The notes beneath the pieces were generated by a model that was not told the DNA's origin, ran no database searches, and was given only the letters and a program-made list of their open reading frames with translations. The position numbers and the translations under genes were made by a program. From Bacteriovoracaceae bacterium UBA4573 (GTDB lineage: Bacteria > Bdellovibrionota > UBA1018 > UBA923), in contig DGKJ01000029.1 in the NCBI GenBank assembly GCA_002387735.1, positions 5,251 to 69,250 on the forward strand: a stretch of DNA of 64,000 bases, read 5' to 3'. This document shows positions 53,153 through 61,418 of the stretch, piece after piece. Positions within the stretch are counted from its first letter, which is position 1. Each line of letters opens with the position of its first letter.

Positions 53153-54592
53153 ATGAAAATTCTAAAATTCTTCTGGCCCGTGCTTGTTTTGGCCATGATT
53201 CCCGTTTCCAGTCACTCAGCGACAAAGGTTAACGATCTTTTGATCGCGATGTACATGGAGCCCCACTCCCCGGGTGGACTGCACTTCGTCACATTTGAAA
53301 CTCTTGGGGAAAACCCCACACCCGTGCCGTTTAAGGATTTACCAACCATCGATTCTTCGAAGCTCGTCATGAAGACCCACTCTCTTTCGCTTTCTTATTT
53401 GAGTTACCCCTTTGCTCACACACCCACACTGCCGCTGGTTGCGGGTTCACTACGGCTTGAAAACCGAACCGTGGGCGTACCCGATTTAGTTCCTTCAGAC
53501 CGCGGCTCTCGCCCGCTTGTGCTTGGCCAGGTAACCGAGAGCCTCGCACTAGATGTTCCAATCGGTGGAACCAATCACCTGATTTCCGTTTCGGAAGTTC
53601 GTTATGAGTCGGGAATCGCTCTTTTAGGCGACACCCTAGAGGCGCGCGGTCGTTTTCGGGACGCAGTTCTTCACGAAGCTCGAACCGATCTAAGAGAAAG
53701 TTTAAAACGCAACCGAGGTCACGAACCAGTCAATCGAGCCGCCCTCAACCGCATGTTTCCAGGACTCGAGGTTAGCGCAAAATCCTTGATGGCCAGTTTA
53801 CGGGCTTTTTTAATCGCCGAAGATGCATCGGAAGTCGACGCCACTCTAAAGAGATTGGAAGAGTTTTTTTATCGGCTTGCGGCCCAATCTCCGACACTCG
53901 TTGAAACGTCAGAGCGTGATTTCCTGGCCGGCCAGAAAATCCCCTCAACCTTGCCGAGATCTGTACCGAACCCAGAAACCGCGACCGTAAGGCTCACGCG
54001 ATTGTCTGAATTTTTTTTCGAGTCTGCTCAATCGTCGCACTTAGCACGGGAGCGCGGCGAAATCGAAAATGCTAAAATTGCGGCCACTAACGCATTTCGA
54101 GTGTTACTCGAAATGCACGTTGTGATCGGAAAAAATCTCGGTTCTCCGGGCACCAAGCGAACTCTCCATGCCCTGGGCGATGTTGGCATCATGATCGCAT
54201 CAATGATTGCGTCGTGGAACACCGACGGCGGGGCCCATGCCGGTCTCTTGGCGCTGAGTTTCGCCGCAATGGCCGATTTATTTAGAACGACTTGGGTGCG
54301 CGACAACGTACTTCGCTCACCAAGATTTTTATTTCCCGGCATTCGCGGAAGCGTCGAACGCAATTCCGCAAGGGACCTGCTCAGTCAAGGACGTTTCGAA
54401 AACCTACTGCAGGTAGGGCTCCGGAGCCCTGTAATAATAAACCCCCAGTTTCAGGATTGGCATCGAGCTGCTTCTGAACTCGCAGAAAACGGCAAACTCG
54501 TAAGTGCGCGAGAGATGCTCGACGTTCTAAAACTTGCGTCCAAACTCGAGGCCGACGCATTGGTTTCTTGCGCGACGCTACTTGAGAACTAA
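53153..54592 (+). CDS. Secreted protein of unknown function
   Basis: 479 residues with a signal peptide (FFWPVLVLAMIPVSSHS). No recognised family. The N-terminal third is beta-rich, the rest helical (for example DAVLHEARTDLRESLKRNRG and LFRTTWVRDNVLRSP). Divergent from the radical SAM gene with 133 bp between starts, so shared regulation is possible. No other context. Confidence 0.62.
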   Translation: MKILKFFWPVLVLAMIPVSSHSATKVNDLLIAMYMEPHSPGGLHFVTFETLGENPTPVPFKDLPTIDSSKLVMKTHSLSLSYLSYPFAHTPTLPLVAGSLRLENRTVGVPDLVPSDRGSRPLVLGQVTESLALDVPIGGTNHLISVSEVRYESGIALLGDTLEARGRFRDAVLHEARTDLRESLKRNRGHEPVNRAALNRMFPGLEVSAKSLMASLRAFLIAEDASEVDATLKRLEEFFYRLAAQSPTLVETSERDFLAGQKIPSTLPRSVPNPETATVRLTRLSEFFFESAQSSHLARERGEIENAKIAATNAFRVLLEMHVVIGKNLGSPGTKRTLHALGDVGIMIASMIASWNTDGGAHAGLLALSFAAMADLFRTTWVRDNVLRSPRFLFPGIRGSVERNSARDLLSQGRFENLLQVGLRSPVIINPQFQDWHRAASELAENGKLVSAREMLDVLKLASKLEADALVSCATLLEN

Positions 54593-54911
54593 AAGCGCAC
54601 GCAGACTCACCTCTGCCGGGTGATCGCAAATGACATTGGAGTTCCCTTTGATGGACTGCCGAACTCGTCGGACAAACCGATTATTCTCGATAGTTTATCG
54701 TCCTTAACACTTCCCTTTTGGCCTTTGTAGCGAAGCATGATAATATTGAAGACGTACTGCGTCACACGTCTGTGAGGTGGTACCCCGTTTAAAGGAATAG
54801 TCCTCGAACGGGTGTTAATGTCCACTATCAGACCCGCCCAAGACGTCTTCCCAATGGTCCAGACCTCTTGTCCGGATTTCGATAGTTCTGGTTCTAGAAA
54901 GAGGAGACCTC
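54593..54911 (+). promoter_or_regulatory. Long leader of the RRM gene with hairpins
   Basis: 319 bases without a gene. A candidate promoter lies at 54716-54744, leaving a leader of about 160 bases. In it, CCCGTT (54784-54789) pairs with AACGGG (54807-54812) around an inner GGA/TCC stem. Right at the ribosome site, GAGG AGA CCTC could fold over the SD sequence. RRM and cold-shock genes often have regulatory leaders, so temperature-dependent folding is possible; I cannot test it. No open frame in this stretch looks coding. Confidence 0.4.
54716..54744 (+). promoter_or_regulatory. Candidate sigma70-type promoter for the RRM gene
   Basis: TTTTGG at 54716-54721 and GATAAT at 54739-54744 with a 17-base gap. 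The -10 is good, the -35 partial. Transcription would begin near 54751. Confidence 0.4.
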
Positions 54912-55292
54912 ATGGGTAAGAAACTATTTGTCGGCAACCTTCCATTTTCGGCAACTGACGAGTCGCTTGCGCAAATTTTCGCACAAGTCGGCACCGTTGA
55001 GTCCGCGAAGGTGATCACTGACAAAATGTCCGGGCGCAGTAAAGGCTTTGGATTCGTAGAAATGGCCGACGATGCGCAAGCAGCCGATGCCGTTGCGCGC
55101 TTCAATGGCATTGAACTCGAAGGCCGACCACTCACAGTAGCTGAAGCTAAACCGCAGGAGCCCCGCCAAGATCGTGGCGGCCGCGGTGGTTTTGGCGGTG
55201 GCGGTGGTCGCGGTGGTTACGGCGGCGGTGGCGGCCGTGGCGGCGATCGCGGTGGTTACGGCGGCGGCGGCGGTGGCCGCGGTCGATACTAA
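54912..55292 (+). CDS. RRM RNA-binding protein with glycine-rich tail
   Basis: 126 residues. One RRM domain with RNP2 KLFVGNL (4-10) and RNP1 KGFGFVEM (44-51), then a tail (92-126) of Arg/Gly/Tyr repeats (RGGYGGGGGRGG). Bacterial RRM-Gly proteins (Rbp type) bind single-stranded RNA and are often cold-induced; they can aggregate in ribonucleoprotein bodies. The ribosome site AGAGGAG is strong. A terminator follows at 55317-55352 and a long leader precedes it. Confidence 0.93.
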   Translation: MGKKLFVGNLPFSATDESLAQIFAQVGTVESAKVITDKMSGRSKGFGFVEMADDAQAADAVARFNGIELEGRPLTVAEAKPQEPRQDRGGRGGFGGGGGRGGYGGGGGRGGDRGGYGGGGGGRGRY

Positions 55293-55316
55293 CCTCGGCT
55301 ATAGAATATAGCTTCG

Positions 55317-55352
55317 AAAAACCCGGGTGGCGAAAGCTCCCCGGGTTTTTTT
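55317..55352. terminator. Bidirectional intrinsic terminator
   Basis: ACCCGGG (55321-55327) pairs with CCCGGGT (55340-55346) with an inner GC-GAAA-GC tetraloop. It is followed by T7 on the plus strand and by T5 on the minus strand. It serves the RRM gene and the convergent metallophosphoesterase gene, whose stop codon lies in the plus-strand T run. Confidence 0.85.
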
Positions 55353-57000
55353 ATTTTCGAAAATTACTGAGCACCCCAGCACACGAGTCTTCACTCAATC
55401 GCAGGCGAGCGAGGCCCGGTAGGAGAACTTCAGTGTTTACTGGAGCATCGTTGAGAGTCCATTCGGCTCGCTGATAAATGCCGTCAATTTCCGGAATTTT
55501 ATAGCCATTCATGCCGGTGTAATGATCCGTCACCACCAAGTAAAATCCATTTGGATCCACCACACGTACAGTGCCATTGAGGTCGGTGATCAAGAAACGA
55601 CGATCCCGTTCGACTACGTTAGAAGACAACACTGGATTGGGAAATGGACGGGAAGATTGCGCGCCGTAGTCGCGCATGGCCGCTACCAATTCAAGAAAGT
55701 CCGCGCCTTTTAAAAGGCGTGCGCCTAAGCGGCCCCGAAAGTGCACCACGCTCTTTAAATTCCCGACCGTGACCGGACCTTCGAAAAGCGCGTCGATTTT
55801 TGAACCCCATCCGTAGGACAAATAATTGTAAAGCCCTACAACGTCCGAGATTTTTCGGCCCACCTCTTTTTCGGAGTAAAACTTTAGCGCCCAATTCCTT
55901 AGAGTATCGGCCAAAACCCGCCCGACTCGCATTCGACGGTGCTCTTCGCGATTTAGAACGAACCCACGATCTTCCCAAAGCGGCGGAGCCAGAATCTCGA
56001 CATTTTCGGCGTTGACGCTGTCTACAATCGCGTTGGCTTCTTTATAAAGTTCGGTAAACGCTTCGGGCAAAAGGGGCTCCGTTGGCTGCTGCAACCACTG
56101 ATCACTGCTGCGACGGTCCCAATGATGAACCAGTGATACTTTGCCGTTGTCGTCCAGCTGAATCTCGGAAAAAGCTAGGTCCGACCCCGCCTCTACCACG
56201 CGCGTACCATGAAGTTCAGAATCAATTACCTGGTGCATATGGCCGCTAGCTACGAGCGGCACCAGCAACTTTTGTACGCGATCGTCACTGCGTTTCCAGT
56301 TTAAATACTCTTCGACGATCGGAGTCAGACGTGCTGCCCCATCGTGAATCAAAAAAACTACGCTTTCGACTCCGTCGTTGGCAGCCAATACGCTCTGTTC
56401 TTTCATCGTATCCAAGTATTTTCGTGGAGCCTCAGTTTTGAAAATACGAGCGCCCGTTTGGCTATAAGCAGTTTCCTGAAAAAAAGTCTCAAGTGAAATA
56501 CCTACGACCCGTACCCGTTTTCCCCCAAGTCGGTGTTCTTGGTACGGAGCAAAGATTCTACGGTACTTCTTCTCCGGGAACAAATTGGCCGTCAGCACAC
56601 TTTGTCCCGTGCGATTCAAATAACGCCGGTGCTGCTTCAAAAAAACTTGATGGGGTTTTCCGACGTGATTGAAATCAAACCCCTCGTGGTTGCCAAGCGC
56701 CAGAGCCGTTGGGTATTCGTTGGCTAAAGTCTCTACCAATCGATAGTCGAGTTCGCCGTGGTCACGCTCTGCGTACAATCCGGTTCCAGCAATGTCGCCA
56801 TTCACTAGTACCAAGACGTCACCATTGGCAGCTCGCTGGCGAAATTCCCTAACCCGAGCCGATAGGCCTTTTAAAAATGGTTCGAATTGGTCGTAGGCGC
56901 TATGAGTGTCCGAAATGAGAAAAATTCGACTTTCACCAGCCTGGGCCGAAGCGACTGTGGCCAACAGAATCTGTACCAAAACCAAAAGCGCCAGTTTCAT
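55351..57000 (-). CDS. Secreted metallophosphoesterase, 5'-nucleotidase-like
   Basis: 549 residues from the ATG at 57000 (AAGGGA upstream; an in-frame extension to 57063 is unlikely), with a signal peptide ending in TVASAQA. Metal-binding motifs are SDTHSAYDQ (DxH), NGDIAGTG, GNHEGFD, HDGAAR and SGHMHQV, so all metal ligand motifs are complete. The C-terminal third (about 330-549) has the 5'-nucleotidase C-terminal look (VGRVLADTLRNWA, DLNGTVRVVDPNG). Probably acts on nucleotides or other phosphoesters in the periplasm or outside. A second related gene is at 59840. Confidence 0.8.
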   Translation of the reverse strand: MKLALLVLVQILLATVASAQAGESRIFLISDTHSAYDQFEPFLKGLSARVREFRQRAANGDVLVLVNGDIAGTGLYAERDHGELDYRLVETLANEYPTALALGNHEGFDFNHVGKPHQVFLKQHRRYLNRTGQSVLTANLFPEKKYRRIFAPYQEHRLGGKRVRVVGISLETFFQETAYSQTGARIFKTEAPRKYLDTMKEQSVLAANDGVESVVFLIHDGAARLTPIVEEYLNWKRSDDRVQKLLVPLVASGHMHQVIDSELHGTRVVEAGSDLAFSEIQLDDNGKVSLVHHWDRRSSDQWLQQPTEPLLPEAFTELYKEANAIVDSVNAENVEILAPPLWEDRGFVLNREEHRRMRVGRVLADTLRNWALKFYSEKEVGRKISDVVGLYNYLSYGWGSKIDALFEGPVTVGNLKSVVHFRGRLGARLLKGADFLELVAAMRDYGAQSSRPFPNPVLSSNVVERDRRFLITDLNGTVRVVDPNGFYLVVTDHYTGMNGYKIPEIDGIYQRAEWTLNDAPVNTEVLLPGLARLRLSEDSCAGVLSNFRK

Positions 57001-57070
57001 TACTATTATTCCCTTCGAAGTTGATGGGGACGACCTACCGAAGTTCAAAGATTTTTGATACACCTTCTTT

Positions 57071-57955
57071 ATGGAAAACCGACAACTGCCTGCCTATTTT
57101 TTGGAAAACGGCCAACACCCAATTGAAAAAGCTCACGTTGCCGTCGTACCGGTCCCCTTCGAAGGGGCGATCAGCTACCTATCGGGGGCCTCGGCCGGAC
57201 CTCGGGCCATTCTCGAAGCCAGTGCGCAAGTTGAGCTATATGATTTCGAAAATGATGTTGATCTAACAAACGTGCGATTTCATACAGCAGATGCCCCTAC
57301 TCTTAAAACCTACCAAGACGTGCGCAATCACGTCGCATCACATCTGGCATCTTTAACGCCGGAACAATTCTATCTCGGCCTTGGCGGTGATCACACGGTA
57401 ACTATTCCGGCGATCGAGCATTTTTCAAAAAAATATCCCAAAATGGGAATCGTTCAATTCGACGCACATGCTGATCTCCGCGACACGCTTCACGACGACA
57501 AATACAGTCACGCTTGCATCATGCGTCGTAATGCTGAGATTATTGGACCCAAAAACATTCTCTCCGTTGGCATTCGGGCGGTAAGTTTAGAAGAAAAAAA
57601 TTACATTCAAGAAAATGGCGTGAACACCATTCCCGGAAACTTCGCTTTACACGAAAATTTACTTCCGCGTTTTAGCGAACTACTCATACGACTCCCCCAC
57701 GACATTTTTCTAACCGTGGACCTTGACGGTCTTGACCCAACGATCATGCCTCACGTGGGCACGCCCGTGCCTGGCGGTCTAAGCTGGCACCAAACGGTCC
57801 AGTTGATCAAAGAACTTTTTCGCCGCAAAAACGTAATCGCGGCTGACGTCGTGGAAATCGCGAGCAACTCCAACTCTCAGCGGTCCGACTTTACAGCAGC
57901 TCTGCTTGCACAAAAGATCGTGGCGTTTTGGGCCCGCAATCGGCGTCTCACATGA
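57071..57955 (+). CDS. speB: Agmatinase/ureohydrolase
   Basis: 294 residues of the arginase-agmatinase family. Mn-binding residues in GGDHTV (His108), FDAHADLRD (Asp131, His133, Asp135) and VDLDGLDPTIMP, with the VVEIASNS end. Chain GAISYLSGASAGPRAILEAS is the typical SpeB-like start. Converts agmatine to putrescine and urea; arginase or another guanidino substrate cannot be excluded. No arginine decarboxylase is in the window. The stop overlaps the next start (ATGA). Confidence 0.9.
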   Translation: MENRQLPAYFLENGQHPIEKAHVAVVPVPFEGAISYLSGASAGPRAILEASAQVELYDFENDVDLTNVRFHTADAPTLKTYQDVRNHVASHLASLTPEQFYLGLGGDHTVTIPAIEHFSKKYPKMGIVQFDAHADLRDTLHDDKYSHACIMRRNAEIIGPKNILSVGIRAVSLEEKNYIQENGVNTIPGNFALHENLLPRFSELLIRLPHDIFLTVDLDGLDPTIMPHVGTPVPGGLSWHQTVQLIKELFRRKNVIAADVVEIASNSNSQRSDFTAALLAQKIVAFWARNRRLT

Positions 57956-58266
57956 ACTCAGATATTGCCAGTGCCCCCGTACTCGCACTTACGGAAGAAA
58001 ATTTCTCAAAGGGTTTTTTAGTCGACGATGAATGGATCGCGGGAGTCACCGAGTTACCAAGCACTACGGGGGGAACGGTTTTCGCTGCCTATGTTAGTCA
58101 CTACCTGACTGGTGAGACTATCCAATACCAGGAATTCCCTGAACCACGCCAGGCCATAGATTTTATACGCGCGATCGACCGCGCATGGGTGTACGAAGCA
58201 ATCGGGTGCGACACTCACGGCAGTAGCGCGAAATCTTGCTCTAAATCTTGTTCCGGCTGCGGTTAA
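57952..58266 (+). CDS. Small protein with C-terminal cysteine cluster
   Basis: 104 residues from the ATG at 57952 that overlaps the speB stop. The core (15-85) is alpha/beta and not recognised. The tail has Cys86 and then KSCSKSCSGCG with Cys96, Cys100 and Cys103, suitable for a metal or iron-sulfur site. The stop lies 3 bp inside the end of convergent nfuA. I do not know the function; coupling to speB may be incidental. Confidence 0.6.
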   Translation: MNSDIASAPVLALTEENFSKGFLVDDEWIAGVTELPSTTGGTVFAAYVSHYLTGETIQYQEFPEPRQAIDFIRAIDRAWVYEAIGCDTHGSSAKSCSKSCSGCG

Positions 58267-58829
58267 ACCGACACTACTTCTTGAATTTCTGGGATAGCGC
58301 TTTTGAGGCGTGTCTCAATGCCTTGTTTTAGTGTGGCAGTCGAACTCGGACAACCACTGCATGAGCCCTGCATTTGCAAATACACCACGCCCGCCTCGAA
58401 GCGATCAAAAGTGATATCGCCGCCATCCATTGCTACGGCTGGACGAATTTCGCGGTCTAGAATTTCACGAATCTTGTCTTCGATTCCGCCACCGGCGCTC
58501 GCGCTAGCGGCAGCATCATGGGCCGCTACATAGTCGGCGTCAACCACTGGCAAACCCTTACCCAAGTGGTCTTTCATGACGTCCATGACTCCTCGATTAA
58601 GACTCTCCCAGTCGCCGTCACTGCCTTTAGTGATTGTCACAAAATTGCGGCCGATCATTACCCCCGCCACTCCAAGCACTTCGAAAAGTCGGGTGGCGAG
58701 TGGAGACTTCGTGGCGGACTCACGAGTCGCAAAATTAGCAGGCCCTTTTTCCAAAATCGTTTCTTCTAACACGTACTTGAGCGTGTTCGGATTGGGCGTG
58801 AATTCCAACGAAATGTTCGGCGTGTTCAT
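58263..58829 (-). CDS. nfuA: Iron-sulfur cluster carrier with Nfu N-domain and NifU C-domain
   Basis: 188 residues: an Nfu N-terminal domain (6-92: LEFTPNPNTLKYVLE, FATRESATKSPLATRLFEV, VTITKGSDGDW) and the NifU-like C-terminal domain (115-180) with the cluster CxxC GSCSGCPSS (Cys157, Cys160). Transfers a [4Fe-4S] cluster to target proteins; in some bacteria the Nfu N-domain is related to A-type targeting. The gene converges with the 57952 gene with a 4-bp overlap. Confidence 0.92.
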   Translation of the reverse strand: MNTPNISLEFTPNPNTLKYVLEETILEKGPANFATRESATKSPLATRLFEVLGVAGVMIGRNFVTITKGSDGDWESLNRGVMDVMKDHLGKGLPVVDADYVAAHDAAASASAGGGIEDKIREILDREIRPAVAMDGGDITFDRFEAGVVYLQMQGSCSGCPSSTATLKQGIETRLKSAIPEIQEVVSV

Positions 58830-58894
58830 GAGTTCAGCTCCTGATAGATGATTCTAATGCCGATGATATATATCGTAATTTGAGCGAATGCACA

Positions 58895-59698
58895 CTAAAA
58901 ACGAAATCGAACGCCGCCTTTTAGCACCGATATGTCGTCGCGCAAGTAAGGAACCGTGGCTCCGTCACGCACCGACGGGCTATTTCTTAAAATTTGGTCA
59001 AAATTGGCAAAAAGCCCTACGCGCAAGTCGAAGTCTCTAAGGGCTACTAAGTAGTCGGCGTCGATTTCGAATTGGGTTGTATCGCCGGTGCCATAGGTCA
59101 CGGCGTGATCAACATCGTAGGAAATTGAAGCGGACTTACAAGTAAAGGCCCCTTTTGAACCAACAACTGGGCGACCACTCTCTTGTTCACCGTGAGTGAG
59201 ATTGTCGTACCAAGCCACACCTGCCACGCCGTAGAGTTCAATCTGGCAGCTGCCTTTTGCCTTAATCACTTTCCCAAGATAAATGGACGTTTTGGTTCGA
59301 ACATAGTCTGGAATTCCCACGATTTCAGAAACCTGCACGGCCGCGTCCAGAGCGTCGACGCCGACCCAATAGTGTCCGCCGGCGAGATCAACGTAGCGCG
59401 AGAGTCCTAAAACGCCTTTCACGGAACCCGCCCACGCGTCGTCGACCACCGAACCAGTGGCTTCGATGCGGGATATCCATTTTGTCTTAGCTTTTTTGGA
59501 CAGCTTTCCGGATTGAATGATTAACAACTGCAGATCCGTTCCACGATCCATTCCTGAGTTGTAGTTATAGGGGTGACGCATACCGAGCATCCCCACCTGA
59601 GCTTTGGTCACCGGTAAAGCGTACACTGTAACGCTCTCATCGGCGTTTGCGCTCCCGATCAAACTTAAACCCAACAATAACGTGGTGAGAATTTTCAT
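58895..59698 (-). CDS. Probable outer-membrane beta-barrel protein
   Basis: 267 residues with signal peptide (ILTTLLLGLSLIGSANA) and the ribosome site AAGGGAA. The mature chain alternates hydrophobic and polar residues (KGVLGLSRYVDLAGGHYWVGVD..., SCQIELYGVAGVAWYD), and ends GGVRFRF with terminal Phe, the Bam-recognised signature of outer-membrane barrels. No family identified. Two cysteines (SCQ, FTCKS) may pair. Confidence 0.7.
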   Translation of the reverse strand: MKILTTLLLGLSLIGSANADESVTVYALPVTKAQVGMLGMRHPYNYNSGMDRGTDLQLLIIQSGKLSKKAKTKWISRIEATGSVVDDAWAGSVKGVLGLSRYVDLAGGHYWVGVDALDAAVQVSEIVGIPDYVRTKTSIYLGKVIKAKGSCQIELYGVAGVAWYDNLTHGEQESGRPVVGSKGAFTCKSASISYDVDHAVTYGTGDTTQFEIDADYLVALRDFDLRVGLFANFDQILRNSPSVRDGATVPYLRDDISVLKGGVRFRF

Positions 59699-59839
59699 GA
59701 AAATGGTTCCCTTTCGAAAAAAATACAGTTCCGAGTAACGCGGCGCTTAATATCAAAATCTCCTGCAACTTGAAAGGCAAACGCCATTCTGATAAAAAAA
59801 GTCGATTTTTTAAGGATCCTCATAACCGACGGAGTCCGA

Positions 59840-61396
59840 ATGCGCGTGTTGGCTTTTGCACTTAGCTTAATGTTCGGTCCCGAGCTTTTAACCCCCACGA
59901 CAACTGCAGCAGCCGAAATTTCACCGACTCCCAAACCTCAGAATCAAGCAATGATCACCCTTTTACATATAAACGACGCATATGAACTGGCTCCAATCCA
60001 GGGCCGGGGTGGACTTGCCCGAATAAAAGGGCTTAGCGAACAAATTCGACGCCACCATGAAAAACCGGAGAACGTGCTGTTGCTCCATGCCGGCGATTTT
60101 TTGGCCCCTTCGCTGGATTCTCAGATTTTTCGGGGCACCCAAATGATTGACGTCATGAATCGTATGGGTTTCGACGCGGTCACCTTGGGTAACCATGAAT
60201 TCGAGTACGGCCCGGAAACACTCTTAGAAAGAATGGCGACCGCCAAGTTCCCAATTGTTACTTCGAATATTCACCAAATTAATAGTTTTGGTTTTGGCAA
60301 CGCTCATCGATTCTTATTGATTGAACGAAATGGCATCAAAATTGGAATTTTCGCAGTCACCACACCTAGCACCACGCAGTCTTCTTTTCCCGGACCGAAC
60401 GTGGTGTTTGACGACGTTATTCCGGCAGCAAAAAAAGCGGTTCGACAGTTACAGGACCGAGGCGCGCAATTTGTAATCGCCCTCACTCACCTAGGAATCG
60501 CAGAGGACCGCGCACTAGCCCGCGCCGTTGACGGCGTTCATCTAATTCTTGGTGGCCATGATCATAGCCCCATGCACATCGAAGAAAACGGCGTGCAAAT
60601 AATTAAAGCCGGTACCGACGCTCAGTACTTGGGACGAGTAGATTTGGTTTTTACGGATGGTGGAGCCGTGAGTAGCAAACAATCCTCTTTAATACCCATA
60701 ACTGCTGAGACTCCGTCTGATCCTGATCTTGACGCCCTCATTACGAATTACGTGAACGAGGTTCAGCAAAAAACTCACCATCCCTTGGCAGCCACAGAAG
60801 TGGACTTTGAGGTGGACCAAGATGTCGTTCGCACAAAAGAAACCGCTGTGGGAAATCTTCTTGCTGACGCTTTTCGTGAACGCTTCAAGGCCGACCTTGC
60901 AATCGTCGGAGGTGGCACGATTCGCGGCAACCGGCTTTTTAAGGCGGGAGAATCTATTTCGCTTTCGGACATTCGCAGCATGATTCCCTGGGCCGGCACG
61001 TTGGCCAAGATTAAAATATCGGGCGCGACTTTGCTGAGAACACTGGAACACTCGATCAACACCATTCCGAGTTCGAGTTTTCCCCAGGTTTCCAAGAACG
61101 TCCGACTTGAATTTGATCCGTCCCGTTCGCCCGGTAACAGGATCGTAACTCTCACGCTCGACGGAATTCCCGTGAGTGCCGACCAGCAGTACACTTTAGC
61201 GATCGACAATTACCGAATTAATGGCGGTGACGGGTTTGGATACCTCGCACAGGAAAGCGAGATTCTAATCGGCGACGACGCAAAGGTCGGCGAATTCGAT
61301 GCTTTAGTCGACGCCATTCGCGGAAAGACAATCGCACCAGTGGTCGATGGCCGCGTTAAATGCGTCGATATTCTAAAATCCGGTTCAGAGAGCTGA
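59840..61396 (+). CDS. 5'-nucleotidase/UDP-sugar hydrolase family protein
   Basis: 518 residues from the ATG at 59840 with GGAG upstream; signal peptide to about residue 25. N-terminal metallophosphoesterase: LLHINDAYE (the usual NDxH reads NDAY, so one metal His is replaced by Tyr, as in some eukaryotic-like members), LLHAGDFLAPS, TLGNHEFEYG, ALTHLG and GGHDHSP. C-terminal domain contains GGTIRGNRLFKAGESISLSD and YRINGGDGFGYL, the nucleoside-binding end. Hydrolyses nucleotides or related phosphoesters in the periplasm. Converges on the Topo VI genes. Confidence 0.87.
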   Translation: MRVLAFALSLMFGPELLTPTTTAAAEISPTPKPQNQAMITLLHINDAYELAPIQGRGGLARIKGLSEQIRRHHEKPENVLLLHAGDFLAPSLDSQIFRGTQMIDVMNRMGFDAVTLGNHEFEYGPETLLERMATAKFPIVTSNIHQINSFGFGNAHRFLLIERNGIKIGIFAVTTPSTTQSSFPGPNVVFDDVIPAAKKAVRQLQDRGAQFVIALTHLGIAEDRALARAVDGVHLILGGHDHSPMHIEENGVQIIKAGTDAQYLGRVDLVFTDGGAVSSKQSSLIPITAETPSDPDLDALITNYVNEVQQKTHHPLAATEVDFEVDQDVVRTKETAVGNLLADAFRERFKADLAIVGGGTIRGNRLFKAGESISLSDIRSMIPWAGTLAKIKISGATLLRTLEHSINTIPSSSFPQVSKNVRLEFDPSRSPGNRIVTLTLDGIPVSADQQYTLAIDNYRINGGDGFGYLAQESEILIGDDAKVGEFDALVDAIRGKTIAPVVDGRVKCVDILKSGSES

Positions 61397-61418
61397 CCCG
61401 GCGTAAGCGACGCCTAAA

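Noticed and set aside
55190..55290. GGCGGT repeats as a DNA tandem repeat or CRISPR
   Set aside because: They encode the Gly/Arg tail of the RRM protein; irregular unit, no spacers.
61400..61414. GGCGT-AAGCG-ACGCC inverted repeat between the 5'-nucleotidase and Topo VI genes
   Set aside because: 5-bp arms without T tract; too weak for a terminator call.
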